Of a stretch of 64,000 nt of DNA, positions 25,501 through 40,300 are shown one piece after another (positions within the stretch are counted from its first letter, which is position 1; the number at the start of each line of letters is the position of its first letter). The DNA lies in NCBI GenBank assembly GCA_008921705.1, contig VFFE01006978.1, positions 710,255-774,254 on the forward strand, in the 5' to 3' direction. The translations under genes were made by a program, and so were the position numbers. The notes under the pieces are model-generated. The model had not been told where the DNA came from. It saw only the letters and a program-made list of their open reading frames with translations, and ran no database searches. Origin of the DNA: Burhinus oedicnemus. Its lineage: Eukaryota > Chordata > Aves > Charadriiformes > Burhinidae.

Positions 25501-28500
25501 AGCAGAAGGATCAGATTAGCAAATAATATTCTACTCACTGTGGAATACTTTTCTGTCAGTCCCAGAGATGAACTATGCCACATACATCCCTAGCATGGAC
25601 CTGAAATTGTTCTCGTATAAAATATCATGGCATCTGTTTACAAGCCAAATGGGCCTCACCTTTCCAAAGAGATTTATCATTTCTAGTGAAGAACACCTTG
25701 CACCCAAACTCTGCTAGCTGATGACTAAGTGCCCAAGAGGTACTTAGTGTGGAGAAGAAAATGTTTTCTACTCACTGTTGTGACAATTATTGCCAGCAAA
25801 AAACCATCCACAGTTCTGTGCTCCACGAATTTGCTCTAAATGAATGTGCATATACTAACAATCTTCTATTTAACATATACAGGGGGAAACCATCAGTAAC
25901 AAATGTGCTACTTTTAAATTAGCAGTATACTGTAAGGAATTGAATGTTCTGATCCATCCTACCATCAAACAGAAAAAGCATGAACATGGTATTTCTTAGT
26001 ATGTCTTCTGCAGTGCAGTGCAAAGGTACCCAAGCTTGACTGTTTAGAGAAAGGTTGGACTTCGAAAGACACTGACCCAAGATAGCAAGAAGCTCCATGT
26101 GAGCTATCCAGTTCCCTGCGCTGACTGTGGAGATGCCTGCAGCTGCGGGTGGGCTCTCTCTGGTTCTCAAGCTGCCTCCAGATATCTTTGCTCTGTGTGT
26201 GCTGGGAAGATACAGCCTAGTCTGGGCTGTACGTCAGCTGTGTGCTACGTTAACAACAGAAGCAGTCTCAAAGGCACATCTTATCTTTGCACCAGCTGCT
26301 GCAGATCCCAGTGCTCTCTATTCTGCCTCTGGCAGAGAACTACTCCTTTGCTTTCAGACATATAACGAAAATTTAGTAGTTGGATACTGAAATTGTCATA
26401 TTTGTTGCTAAACTTCACCTCTGACTGACAGACCTCTAGCTTGCTTTTAGTCTCCGCAGGTAGGAAGGGGAATACAGACCTGTCAGATGAACAGTGCTAG
26501 TGATTCTTGCACAGCTGAAGGCCCATTGAAAAGAAATCTTTGCAGTCCTCCAGTGATCTTTAATGCATTTGTCCAGTTCCTGTGGTCCAGTAATGCTCTA
26601 TATTGTGGCAGTAAACACTTGATAAATTCTTGCCATTGACTTGACAGCAGAGAGAGGGAGTGCTCAGCTGAGGAGTAGAGAGCTTTTATGGACAGAAAGC
26701 TCTGTGATCTCCTTTACTCTGGGGAGCTCACCTTTGGTTGGCGCGGGCATTTGCAAGGTTACAGCTTACCATTTATTGATCTACTTTCCTCCCTCACCCC
26801 ACCCCCTCCCAGTTTTGTCTCAGCATTCCCAGTCTTAGGAAAATGTCATGCCAACAGTGTGGGACTGCAATCCAGAAAAAAAAGTGTAATTATTTCTGAC
26901 AGGAAACAGAGTGGCTTGGGTACGAAGGAAGGCAGCTTTTTTTTTTGCTATCCCATACTAGGGGAGAGGGGAAGAAAGAAGGAGGCAGTCTTGCATTGTT
27001 TTTCATATCCCTGAAACGAAGCTCTGCATTAGGGGTGCTTGATATCAGGATTAGAAAATAACTTCAAATTTTGCACCCTGAGGTCTCCATATTCATTCTG
27101 TTTCACATATCCTTGTGTTCCATAGCTCGTGCTCACCTTTCCTCTGAACTCTGATTGCCTGGTCTTGCTGTCCTGTGTCTCGTCAACCCAAATCTAGTCC
27201 CTCCCATCTTAGGAAATCCCCTTTCCTCTTTAGCAACATGCAGCAGAGTCCCCCTTGCTTCTCCCACCTGTGCCCCTTTTGCCTCCCAACCAGCATCCTC
27301 TCGTATTTAGCCACAGGTCTTTGCGTTTGGATGGTCTGTTCACCTGTGCCAGTGTTCCTCATCTCTGCCCCATGTGGCATGTTGGCACAAGTACCAATAA
27401 TTCCTCTGTTGATTCCTGCAGCCAGCTTAGGAAACTACGTGAGGAAAAGTAGGAAACTGTAGATGGCTGTTCCTATTGCTGCCTTAACATCTGCAAGCAT
27501 AAAATGCTAGCAAAGAGACAGGGAGATGGTTCTCCAGGTTGTGGCCTACAGTCTTCTTTGCCGAAAGAACATGTGGCTTTTTACTCTTGCTCTGACATAA
27601 ACAATATTTAACTTACCAGCCAGGTTGGAGCATTCTGTATCCCTTGAAATTTCATGCAATTTATGGAAAGAACACTGTGTTCAGTTTTTGAACGGCTAAT
27701 TTTACTGAACTGATTTTATACGTCATAGAGATAAATACTGCTAGATTTTCTGGTGTAACTGAACAAAAGACTGCTTGGAGAACTGGTCCAGGCCAGATAG
27801 CATGGACAGGTTGGGGTTTTTTTTATGGAGGGGTAAGTCCTGATTGCAACAGTAAAGGTCAGAGTGGCGTAGCTAAACCCAGGGGTTATTGAGCTCCTGT
27901 GACTCAGATGAAGCTGCCTTTCTTGGCAACGTCAGTAAGAGAACACACAGACTCTTGTACGCTTTTGCTTCAGTTGTTGCATTGGTGAGACAGAGGTATG
28001 TACAGATTGTGGCCTGGTTTATATTTGAAATAGGTCACTAAGAACTGAGTCAGACTTGCCCTGGCTGGGAGCAGTTCCCAGAGTGCCATGCCCTGGTCCT
28101 CTCTGACCTGGGCTGGTTTCCTCCATGACCAGCAGTTATCAAAGAATTCAAGCTTTAAAAGGAGTGATTAACACAATTTCCTCTCGCTCTGTGAGTGCAG
28201 AAAAGAATTCAATGGGCATATAATTATGCTCAAATCTTTTTCTTATCTTTTTTTGAGAAGGTGAGGGAGATGAGTGGAGAAGAGCTACAAGATACATAGA
28301 AATACATATAATGTGTATATAATAAAAATATGTATCTATATATGAGAAGACAGCATTTTCTGTCTTAAATGCTTGTTTCTGAGAAGTGTGCAGAATCATC
28401 TTCTTTACATCAGGACATCTATGCTGGGTTACACCAAATCAGTATCCTTGAAGATACGTTACTAGAGTGGAGTTTGGTTTGTAGTAGACAGTATCCTACT

Positions 28501-31319
28501 ATCCTTTTAGAAGGCATTTTGTAATGTTTTCCCCTTAAAAATTGAAATTCCTCACAATCTTCATGAATAAGTATGTTAGAACTTGGGGGAGGTAGGGTAA
28601 GAGGAGGAAATTTCAACTGCATTATAAGAAAAATTATTTTACTTCAATTAATTAGGAATACCTATGAGGCCCATGATTGTGAGAGAAGGAAAGGAGACCT
28701 GGGCGTATGATCCTGCTCACAAGGGAGAGTGAAAATGGAAGCAACCATAATTCAGTTTGGAAAGCATAGTATGTGCAGAACTTTTTCCTTTAAAATTTCT
28801 GCTCTTTCAGTGAGCAGTAATGCTGACTGTCTCTACAATTTGTCTGGATTTTAAATCAGATCAGCGTAATTAGCTAACTTTACTTATTAGCTTGAGCTGA
28901 CTCTAGTGGTACAATGGTTGAATTGGTTGCCATTATATTTGTTTAACTGCTGTAAAGTAAGTTTCTAACAATAGGTTCCTACACTTAAATAGCACTGTCG
29001 AGCACTGGTGCCCTATCAATCAGTCAGACCTTTCCCTCCTGCTGTCTGCTCTGATAGACAGTTCTGCTGATGTGGGGACTCTGGAAGAAGAGATCAGGAA
29101 GAAGGGATGATGGATAAAGACCATCTCCTGTCTTGGGAGGAAATCAGAAAAATCCTTTCTTTGACTATCAACAAGCTGCTTTGTCAAGGTGTCAGAAGAT
29201 TAATTATGCTCATGCGAGAGGCGAGAGCAACTGTTTCCCCCCTGGTTTTGGCGTAATGGGGTGGCATTCTTCTGAACTGTGGCAGAGAATTGCAAAGAAA
29301 GAGGCTTAAGGGATTTCAGTCCCCTAAAACCACTGTCCTGTAAGCGTTTGTAAAGCTCTTAGGCATACATCCATGATACTGTGAAGTTCTGCCAGTAATT
29401 GATTAATCAAAGTATTTGTTTCAAGTGCAGTATGGACTTGATCTCATGAAACATTTGGGCCAACTGCTCTTAAAGTCTGTCAACATTATGGGTAGTTAGG
29501 TTGTATAAAGATCAAGCTTTCAATGAAAAGATGCAGAAAATTTTTCCGTAGCATAATGACGAATGTGAAAACATGTAACTACTCATTAGTTTTTGAAGTT
29601 TATAAATCAGGAAAAGGGAAGATCTCTAGTAAGTGTTCATGGAGTATTTTTTATTGGAGCTGAGCAACTCTGCTTAAGGTTTTGTTTATCCATTGTCCTT
29701 TTGTACGTTTTTGAATAAAGTAAGTGTAAAGTATAATTTAAAAAAATGAATGATCTTACATTTTTAATTAATCGTTTGGAGAATAAATAAAATGTGCTAA
29801 CTTGAATTCTGAACAGAATAGATTTAGGTAAAAAAGAAAAAGTCGGTTTTTTTCTTTAAAAAAAAATAATCAGAGACTTGAAGAAAAACACTACTTAAAA
29901 TATGAGGCTATTTTGATTGTCACTTGATATAATAAGCAAGTGTCTTCAAAAGCTCTTTAAATCTTGCACAAACTATGTCAGTAAAAGGACTCTTTCCGTT
30001 TGGCCTGATTTGTGACTTAGTCCTGCTCTCAGATGGAGAGCATTTTTTGTAGTGTGTTGATTTGATACAATTTGGGGCTTTTTTTTCTTGAAAGGATGAA
30101 GTCTTGAATTAATAAAAGGGGATTGTAGAGTTAAAGAACCACATTACTTTTTTAGTTTGGTTTCTTTGGAATAGTTTTTCTGGTTTTAATGTTTGCAATG
30201 CTGAGCTATGAACAGTGGTGGGGGTTTTTTGAGGGGTTGTTGGTTTTTTTTTCTTTTGGTGCTTCTGTGCAGCCTTCCTTCAGGTTAATATCACTTTAAG
30301 ATGTGTTGAACTCTAATACACTGTAGTTGAAATTGTAACAAAACCAAACATTTTAAACATGGATGTGCCTGACCTTGAAATGCTGCTGATAAAAGCTAAT
30401 GCTGTTAAATTGCATGCCAAATTAACCCTCATTTCCAAATGCTTTGTGTGTGCGTTTCCTGTAGGATAGGCTTTGATCCTACCAAGCAACACTTCTTTTA
30501 CAATCAGTTATTTTTTAATGAAGGAAAATCAATGAACCGGTTTCAGTGCCTGATTTCAGCGGTAGTGGAATGAAATGTTTTCTTTTGCATCCTTCTAGCA
30601 CTGTGCTTTGTCTACTATATTGAGTGCCTGACACGATACAGTGTTTTGGCATAGAGGCAATACTGATTTTCAGCTTAAAACTTTATTTTCACATGTGTAA
30701 ACCTTATCAAGAATTACAAGTTCATGTGGGAAAGTCACAGGAAACTGGATAATGGACTGGACAAGGAATAACTTTCTGAAGCAGTTGATTCTTTTTAAAG
30801 TCTTAGCATCAGTAAAGATGGATTTTAATCTAAATCAAGAGAAAAAATGTTGCTTGCCTCAAATACTTTTTTTTTCTCGGAAGTGTCCAGCTTCTTATTA
30901 TTTTAGCAGTTGTCCATTTCGGAGCACACTTGGTACTGTTTTATATTTTCAATTCAGAAGTTATGCGCAATGTAAGGGTTTTTCATTTGCATATGTTGAG
31001 AAGTATGGACTTTGTATGGGATTAATGGGATATAATCATGTGACTTTCTGGACTGGTGGAACTGTGTAACTCTGGTGGTTTAAACTCCCACTGAAGTCAG
31101 ACAACAGGCGTGGGCAGAAACTGCTCGCATAGAGATACCGGCTTTTGCCTGTTCTTGTCTGCTGAGGACCTTGAGTGTTTTCATTTTCAAATGAAAGTGC
31201 ATCTTTTTATCCTCTGACAAATGAACCACCGTCTGCATAAATTCATTTGAAGGGGACATTATCTTCCTGTGTGAACTTTGGTGGGAAGTGCTTGCAGGCC
31301 ATAAAGTGGATCATCAGTC
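22534..31319. other. Noncoding stretch
   Basis: Mostly AT-rich unique sequence with the G4 motif at 23844, a pyrimidine-rich part at 27120-27330 and TATA-like simple sequence around 28300-28345. No frame exceeds about 111 codons and none is recognisable. Confidence 0.6.
23844..23873 (+). other. Putative G-quadruplex motif
   Basis: Four runs of three or more G (23844-23846, 23848-23851, 23858-23861, 23868-23873) are separated by loops of 1, 6 and 6 bases, fitting the G3+N1-7 pattern on the + strand. Confidence 0.5.
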
Positions 31320-32090
31320 TCCCTGGGCTGGAGCCGAAATCTCGGCCTGTCTCCCTGACATCTCCTTCGGGATCTTTAGCTCCCTGTGCTCCCTCCCGCA
31401 TCCCTTCTCTGTCACTGTGCCTGGGCTGCCTCTGTCACCCGGACCCGTCCCTGCTCTCGCCCGCCGGCCAGGGCTGTGTCTTTGTGGGTCCTCCCTGCGT
31501 AACTTCTTCTGACCTGGCAGTTTTGCTCTTTCATTCACAGAGGGAAAACTCACTGTCCAGGCTTTCACCTCCCCTCTTCACTACGTCAAGACCACATTTT
31601 CAGGCCTGGACAAATGTAGCCTTGTGCCTGGTCTGTGTGAAAATTGTTTTCTGAGCCTGTTACCTTGATTGTGTTACCTTTCTTCTTGCATTCCTCTGTC
31701 AGAGTTTTCTTGTCTTTATAGCATCGGACCTAAGCTCTTTATCTTCTCTTTCAAGGCCCTGAAATCCCTGAGGGTTTTTTCTCCCCATTATCTGCCCCTT
31801 GTCTCTCCTTGTTATTGAGATGTCAGCCCCGGGACCCATTCAGCCCGCAGTGCCTAATGGGGCAGACCCATCCGACCTTGATCTAGGGCCAGGCCAGGGC
31901 CAGTGAGCCCCGCTGGGTCCCAGCTCACTCGCAAGGTCTCGCTCGTGTGTGCTTTTGCATCTGCTGAGGCATTTTGGCTCCAGGGGTGGGAGTGTGACTG
32001 CATGGAGCCGGCCCCACCGGCTGCTGAGCCAGGATGGAGGAGCCTTCCCTCGGTGAGAGGCGGCCGGTGGCTCTGCAGGCACCAGCTCTG
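31320..32090. other. GC-rich, CpG-enriched patch
   Basis: Composition shifts sharply from AT-rich flanks to C/G-rich sequence with CpG-dense pieces (for example around 31438-31470 and 31990-32065). Open frames exist on both strands (31247-31654 plus, 31840-32082 minus) but none resembles a known protein. It may be a regulatory island, a distal first exon or an old GC-rich insertion; the sequence does not decide. Confidence 0.3.
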
Positions 32091-32822
32091 CTCTGGGTGT
32101 TTTTGGTTTTTTTTTACCCTGGCTCAGGCCTGGCCTTGCTGCTTTCAGGCAGAGGCACTTAAATGTCTCTGCTCTGTGGTCCCACTCTCTGGAGCTGGAT
32201 TTTTCTGTTACCTGGTGTATTCCAGTGCCTGCTCCTCTGGGTACAGGGCAGGGGGGTGACTATATTCCCTCATGCGTCGTGTTGTCTCATGTGGATATTG
32301 TGGAAAGGAGCCAGGCTGTAGGTCAGGATAGCTTCTTTCCTAGTGTATATACTGCCAGCTCCAAGGTAATACAAAACATTAAAAAAGTGTATTGTGCTTT
32401 ACGTACATACTCAGGTCCAGGTGTTTGACCATTTTAGAGGCTCAGGGGGGTGGGGAGGTGTGAAGAGTTGGGAGCGAGTGAGTTCAGAGTGAGAGGACTC
32501 TGGATTTTCCAAAGGCTGTTTGTGTGCTTGTGAGTTTTTAAAGCAGCATCCTCTTTCTGCTCTAAATGCAAGAATTAACATTACTTCAGCACAGTAAACC
32601 TTGATGCGCAGTTGTTTCTTTACGCAGGCCCACATCGCTGTCAGCCTGCTTTGAAGGACCCACCCTGGGTTTGCCTCCAGGAAAATCCAGAGGCAAGGTT
32701 TCCAGCTTGTGCCTAATGTCGGGGATTTGCAGTGGCGCGAGTGGGAGTGAGGGGAGGCCTTCCCTCTGGAGCAGCAGCAGATGCGGCTCGTGGGCGAGTG
32801 CATTGATCATGGCGGTGCTGAA

Positions 32823-32900
32823 GTGCTGGTTGGATGGGGCATCTGGAGGTCTAGTCCAGCTCCTGCTCTTAACAGGACTGTGGCCAGCACTTGTGCTAAA
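32823..32900 (-). mobile_element. Short CR1 3'-end remnant on the minus strand
   Basis: Read on this strand, 'ttggatggggcatctggaggtctagtccagctcctgctcttaacagga' resembles the reverse complement of the CR1 3' UTR (GGACTAGATGACCTCCAGAG-type motif). It is short and diverged, so support is modest. Confidence 0.5.
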
Positions 32901-34297
32901 AATCGTGTTAGAGGAGGAAGAAAAAGGTGATAGGGTATAACCGAAGGTATTATTGTATTATAACCGAAGGAACCTTAGGAAATGCTGATAGTAAGAGGAA
33001 AAGATGAAAGGTTTGTTGTTGCCACTTTACAGCAGCATTTCTCTGGGAATTTAAGAGAAAATGAATTCTGCTGAAGTGACCTTTTTTTCACCTCTTACTG
33101 GCTTTTGAAAAGCCTGTGCTCCCTGAGCCATCCACACAAACACTTACCCAAATAATGAAAAATCCAAGTGCACATGCTCCAAGGGATAGTTAAGCATCAC
33201 TAAAAAAAAATTCTCATCACTGCTATTATATTAGAGGGCAGTAGTTCCTAAGGCAAATGGATTTTTTTCCATTTTAATAACTTCAAAATGCTCTCAGTCT
33301 GTCCAGAAGGAAAATGTGATAACTTCTAAATAATTAACTGGAAGCTTTTTGAAGCCAGGAATATCTTTGTTGCTCCCTTTTGCATACATTTTCCTGTGAC
33401 TAAGGATTTTGTTGAAATTTAAAAATAATATTTAGAAAGAGATAAAGTATCTGATCTTGCTAAGTCCTGTACTTTTTTATAGAAATACAGGGTAATTGAA
33501 GATTCTGTTTTTTCCTTTTACAATTGGGTGTACAACAGGTAAAATGTGAGCTTCCAAAGAGGCTGTTCTGGAAAGGAAGTGAACTTGAGAAAAATGGGCA
33601 ACTTAACAGGAATTTTTTTTAGCCTTCCTTTTAGCACAAAGTGTTCTTGTTACACTTGCTGACCCAGTTGTTTCACTGTTATTTTAGAGTGTACTTATTT
33701 TCTCTTTTTTTTTTTCTTTCTATATTCTTGGAGGAGTAATATGCAACATTTGCCTGATACCTGACATTAGATCAAACAGTCACATCTCTGCCTTCCTAAA
33801 TGAGACTATTTCTGTATAATACTATTTCTTACATTTTTTTGAAAAATGACAACCAGTATTTTTCTGTTTTGGCAGATGAACGTCTGTGAATGGCACCTTG
33901 CAATAAAATCAGTGTTTCAGCGCTGTCCCTGTTGGGTCTTTTGTATTTATGGGGAAAGAATCCCTGATCACAGGGTTGTTTTCTATGCAAACACTGGGAG
34001 AATGCTAGGACCAACAAGGTTGAGCTGACCTTACGTGCTGGCCTGTTCCCTACCACTGACTGTCATGTTTCAAAGGTTAAACTAACTGTGGATGAAATGT
34101 AATCAGTAGTGCACTGGATCCTTTCCAGATCACACTGGAGGAGTGCAATAACCAGCATTGTTAGCTTTGGGAGAGCGAGAGACAGAGGTCATTACCTGTG
34201 TGCGTCTGAGCATGAGGAACCAACTGCCTTTCCTGCTACCTCCCACGTATGTTTATTTAAATCTTATCAGGAATTGTTATCCTGCTGGCCCCGCTTT

Positions 34298-34313
34298 AAA
34301 AAAAAAAAAAAAA
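34298..34313 (+). repeat. A16 homopolymer
   Basis: Sixteen A residues occur with no recognised retrosequence attached. Confidence 0.9.
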
Positions 34314-37300
34314 GGCTGTTTATTCTTCATACACTGTAATATTCATCCTTCTGCTGATTTCTCAGAGTTTCTGAGAGATCTTGGACCCTGTCATTAGATG
34401 GGATCTGGATCGATACTTGGGGAAGCATAGAAGTCTGGAAGAAAAAAAGAGTTATTGCTTTTTTAGATGACAGTCAAAAATAGGCCAGGGTAAACCAGAC
34501 AATACTCTTAAGACAGAGATGTACTGCACAACAGAGGAAAGATAATCTTGGTAAAGTTTTCTTCCTTCGCTAGTGGGTAACTAGGAAAAGAGCTGGTACA
34601 GTAGGAAGCTGGCGAGGTATAGAGAGCAAGCGTGGGAGGAGGAGGTGGAACAGAAGCACCGGAGCGAAGATAGCATCTCTGAGAATTGATTTCCTGTTTT
34701 TTTTCCATACTCAGCCACTCATTTTCCTCAACTCCGTCTCTCATTTGTGCAGTACTTTCAGTCCTCTGCATTCAGATCTGCAGCAGGAGTCTGTTCCCAG
34801 CATCAGATAAAAAGGCTTTTTGGAAAGCACCAGAAGCATGTACCATATGGTGGGGAAGTACTGCTTATTGTCACGTTAGGGATTTCAAGGGTGACAGGCG
34901 GTGAAGGCGGTATTTTTTCTGTCTATTTAGCTTTTACACAACCTGTCCTCTGAAACTGCCTGTACAATAAGAACAGACTTCAGCGGGGAACAAAAAATTG
35001 TCTTCTTTTTGACTTCCATGGAAAGGTTCCTACTCCATGAAAGCGTGTTGTTTTCTTTATAGATCATTGTACGGGTATGGCCTTGAAAACCAATACTTGG
35101 AGACTTTGCCCTGGAAAGAAGAGGGGGGCAGATTGGGGACTTCCATTTCAGAGCAAGTGAGGCTTAATAGACCTGTAGAGAGGATTAGATTATTTTAATA
35201 TGTCTTTGTGTACACTCCTGATTGTTATGTTATAATTAACAGCTGGAAATATGAATGCCTTTTCTTTTCCAGGATGTCTCTGTATGGGTTTTTCAGTTTA
35301 TGCATTTTGTGGTTGTTTCTAAAGCAGCCCTGACAAGAACAGAGGTCTGTATTGGTTTATAGGAAGGTCAGCTCTGTTCTGAGGAGCTCAGTGTAAGTTG
35401 GTTATAATGTCAGGAGAAGAAAATGCTGTTATCCTCCTTAGTCCACCTTTACCAGATTCTATCAGGATCATAATCACAACGAGAGTGAGCTCCTTATCAG
35501 TGTTCCCATCTGTTGCCCCTCTTCTGTACTTCAAGAGTAGAGTGATCTTTTCCTTATTCCTGAGTCTTCAAGAGATCTCCTCTCTACTTCAGTGTGTGTG
35601 AGAGAGAACAAGGTTTTCTCTTCCTATTTACTTTTCTTATGAAATTCTTAATTTTGAAAGGTCTTTTCTTTCCTTGACCAATATTTTTTTTCTTTCTCTC
35701 CATGCCAGAGCACTGGAGATGCAGAAGAACTAAGGAAGAGCACTAGCGACTGTCTTATCCTTGTAAAACCTGAGTAGTATTCTCTCCCAGTCCTGTGTCT
35801 TTCACCTGGCACTTTGTCTAATCTAGATTTCTTTTTAATTGTTCAAAGAGCAGCTTGGTTTCTCCACCAACCTAGAAGTAAAATGCTTCAATACCCGCTT
35901 TCATAAATGCTCCTGGAATTTTAGTGTGCCAAGCAGTGTCTTGGTTGGGCATAATTTCTGTATGAATGGTTTCTACTCTACTGGAATAACTATTCTAATG
36001 TTCAGTATTTGTGGCCCAAAATTTTGTATATCACTTCAGGGACCTCTATGGGCATTGTGGAAGTCTTTATTTGGAGGGCTTTTCAACAAAAGCAGTTTTA
36101 ATGTGAGAGAGGACGTAGATCCAGACTGCAGTCATAGAGGATGTAGACCAGCACGAGTAGTGAAGATGCCCTGATCTGTTTGTGGTTTTCCTATCAGGTC
36201 TAGAAGGAGCCCATCAATTTTCTCATGCATAAGGGGGTCTTTATTCTAGGGACCTTCTGCTGGCTCTGCTCATTTACCTTAGGAACAAGAAACTAGTTTC
36301 CTCTACCTCCCGGGGGTTCTGTCAGCTGCCCAGAACTGGGTCCATGGCAATCCCAGCTGAGGGAAGACTTGTGAATCAGGTGCTTGCCTCTATGTAAAAA
36401 TAACTAGAATTCCTCAAAGAGATAAAGGCCTTTAACATTAGCATTTTTATGAAGGTCTGGCCACACTGTGTCTTTCTGCACAAGCAACAGCAGTTAAATA
36501 GCAAGTCCTAACAGAGTTTCTGTTGTGCTGGAATATCTTAGTGATGAGGGAACCCAGGGCAACGCAACTTGAAACAGCCTTGCTTGGAAAAGCCCTTTGT
36601 AACTGAAATATGGGGTCTGCGTGGATTAAATATTTGAAGATTTCTTAATATTCTGAACTGATCAGCTTGCCCTTTTGTTTAGAGTCCTCTGACATTTTTA
36701 TTAGAAAAATGCTGTGAAAAATCACTAATGGTAATATACTGTCCGTGACTACCAACCAAAGACCATGTTGTTTTCTCTCTGCAGTATAAAGGCCAACTGC
36801 ATTGAAGTGGATCATTTTATGTGATTACTAGCTGCATCCACCTTCATATTCAGACTGGCTGATGGCTATAAATACAGACACTTAAGTGTTTCTCTGAATG
36901 CTGATAGGATGAATCTCTGAACTTCAATTTATTTTTCTTTCTCCTCAGTATAAGGGTTCAAGATAAGCCCGATGTATGACAGCATCTCATGTTTCTCCTC
37001 CATGTAGATTTACATAGCACACACATGCACATTATGGCCACTGCCTTTTTCCTTCTGTGAATTTATGAAGGCATGTTTATGCCTGAGTGCTATTTTGGAT
37101 AAGAAGATATCTTTAAAAGCAGAATAATAGAATAGGGACTTCTACTCTTGTCAATCTTCTGTCCATCCATCTTCTTTGTCTCCCAGGTCATGTATACAGC
37201 AAAAATACTAGGAGCAGTGTTGATACCATGGTGATACTCCAGAATGGTTTGGAACCAGGGGAAAACCTGAGTGCATAATATCTACTCTATACCATTGGGT

Positions 37301-40300
37301 TTGTCCTGATGTTAGTATGTTGGTAGAGATGTCCTCAGAGGATGTCTGTATTGTATGTCTGCATTATGTCTTTCTCCTTTCAGATATATTTAATGGATTT
37401 GTATTTTTGCAAAGTCATCAGGTAGCAGAAGGTGTTTGCAGAACGTTTTATTGCAAGCTTTTCACTAAGCCTTGATAGCAGGATCTCCATGTCAATGCAT
37501 ACCAGATACTTATGTATGCGGACACAGCCATAGGTTGGGCTTTTATGCTGTCCGTCTTACGTTCTGGTGAGCTGTTTTTCTGGGTACAATTTCTCTGTGC
37601 TCGTCATTGAGAAGAATCAGTTAGCTGTGGATGCATATGCCTGTGAAATCCCATCCCTACTGAAGTTAACAGGTCCAGTTGCTATATGTGTGCAAAAACT
37701 GGGTAAGAAATTTAGTTGTGTTAAAGGAAGGCCTGATTCCTGTGTCAGGTTTCTGTACTTTGCATTAGCAAGGGGAGACATGCAGAGCACTGCTAGCAAG
37801 CTGAAAAGTTCTTTGTGTGCCACAGCATTCCTCAGAAATTTCTTCTAGCTCATGGATATTTCATCACAGGGCAGTTTACTGTCTTGTGAAGAAAGAAAAA
37901 GACCCGTTTTGGCTTTGAGTGTATAGAATTCTTTATTGTATAAGACAGAATTATGGCAATTTTTCCAGTTTTAGCCTGGAAAGTTTTGACTTCTATCTCT
38001 CTGGTGTCTACATATTCTTAGGGACTTCTGTGTCTCAACTGTGCAGTTTGGTCCTTGTGATTAAAGTACGCTTAGACTTGCTTCAGGAAGTTTCTTTGTT
38101 AAGCTTCTGATAAGGAATATACAACATGACTCTTTCCTGTGTTGAGAGAGAGTGAGACATACATGGGAGGAGATGGGGACTGGAGAGAGAAGGCAACCTT
38201 CTCATGTAATTACATGAGAATATTTGTGGTATGTGCATTCTCTGCAGGAGACCTTTAAATACAGATAAAACTAATGAATGTTCTGTTTGTCAAGCCTAGC
38301 AATACATGTTAAGTCTTCTAACTGAAATCTGTACAACAGCTTTAAAAATCATTGTTAGGCCTTTAAAACGTCACAAAGATTGAAAGGCAAAGAGGCCCGT
38401 TTGCCTCTTTAAATTATATTGTGTTCAGGAATGCGTTATTTCAGGAGCTTGTCCAAGTCACTGCACTGTCACAGCTTCATTGCTTCAAATGTCACTTCAA
38501 GTAGGAGCAGTTATTATATCTACACAGTAAATTCAAGATGGCTTAATGGAAATGATTTCTTCATGTGTCAAAATGACCCCTTTGTTTCTCATTTTACTCT
38601 TTTGTTGCCTGCAGCTAATCTGCTTTTTGGGTTATCAGATCCAAGCATCTTACAATGCTGACTCTAGCAGCGGCATTCAGCTGGAATGCTGCCTTTTGTT
38701 TACTGGTTTCACCAGGCCTCCAGTGCTTTCTTTGGTCATCTGGTGGCTCCACTAATGTGATTTGCACTCCCAGGCTCTGCAGGTAGTCATGGGTTTTTAT
38801 AAGGGAATTAGAGGAAGGCCTGCCACCCTGGTTGCTAATGAATCCACAGGGTATTTCTTGTTTGTGTTTTGTTTTTTCAGCCCCCACCCCCCTCCCGGAA
38901 AGCAGACCACGATCTGTTTGCAGTTTTATGGAATTTTTCGCCGCTCTTCTTGGACTTCAGTTCCTAAAGTCGCTTTACCTGGCTGTGGCAACATTCATGT
39001 TACTTGAAATAGAAGTACCAAATCCTGTTGATCAGAATATGCATTTGGGGTTTTCTCAGGATTTGTAAATAAATACAGAAAAATAGATGGCTATACAAAT
39101 ACTCAAAAATTCTTCAGTACAATAAAAAAATAATATACAAAAATTGTTCATGGTACTACTGGATGTAGTAAGGAGAGGCAAACCTCCGACCTCTGCCTTC
39201 CTTCGTGAAAATTCTTTCTATTAAAATAACAAATGTTGGCATATGTAGAGAAGTTTAAGTGTTTTGCTGATGAGGCTGCAGCTGGTATTGTAAAATTTTG
39301 CAAGCACACCAGAAGTAGATGCAAGTTTAGAAAGACTTTCAGTGTAGTCTTATAATTTTGAGCCAGTGAAGGATATACTAAAGTAAATATTCTATTACAG
39401 TTTTTGCAAAAGCACACAGATCTGTAGTTATACTGGAGATTATTTTTTTTAATATGAAAAGAATATATACACTCAAAAGAGAATATATGCTCAAAACATC
39501 TTGTACTCCTTTTTTCTAAAGTAGAGGAGAATTTAAGACTGAGGAGTTGAGTAGAATGTCAGATGCTGTGTAAGATGCCATTCCTTCGTATGTTTAACTA
39601 ACCTCTTACTTAAGTATCCTTGTGTGTTTGGTGAGGACTAATAGAGTGATTAGGGTTTTTTTCAGATTAGCCCTGCAGTTTTGTTAGGGCCAGTATTTGG
39701 CTTGCACAAAACCAAGCACAATGTCAATGTTTTTAAAGCTTCCCACTAGTCTAATTAAGACTCGACCTACAGTGACGGGATCTGCATATTTTTATCTTTT
39801 TATAAAATATTTTTCATCTCTTTCTGTTGTTTTAGAATGGAAGATACCAAATCTCTGATAAAAGTAAAATCTGAAAGGGACTCTGGAAATAAATGGGCCG
39901 TTTCCATGCAAAAATAGATAATACTCCATCTCTTCTTCTTGTTATTTACCTTGAGAGCAAGTCTATCTGTTTATCCAAGTCTGAACAATTTAGACTGGTA
40001 AGAGTTACGCCACTGATATATGGTTTATAGGGTTGAGTCTTTAGAAGGACACTTTAGAGAAGCTGAAGTACATAGGCATGTTTCAGTGCCCTCACTTTGT
40101 GCTATTGGGCGACGTAGATGCTGTAGGATTTATCTGTGATGTTTGGAGGGGGTGTATGTTTCATTTATGTATCCGTGTGTTTATACTTTTGACAGATTAA
40201 CTGAATATTGGAGCATTAATTTCTGTTCAAAGAATGTCAGTGAAGTTGTTGAGTTGATGTTTCTACTTCAGGAAAAATCATGTAGAAATTCAGGTGCAGG

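Noticed and set aside
31680..31830. Old LINE or DNA-element remnant suggested by pyrimidine-rich 'tcaaggccctgaaatccctgaggg' text
   Set aside because: A vague resemblance only; I could not name a family or follow an order of blocks.
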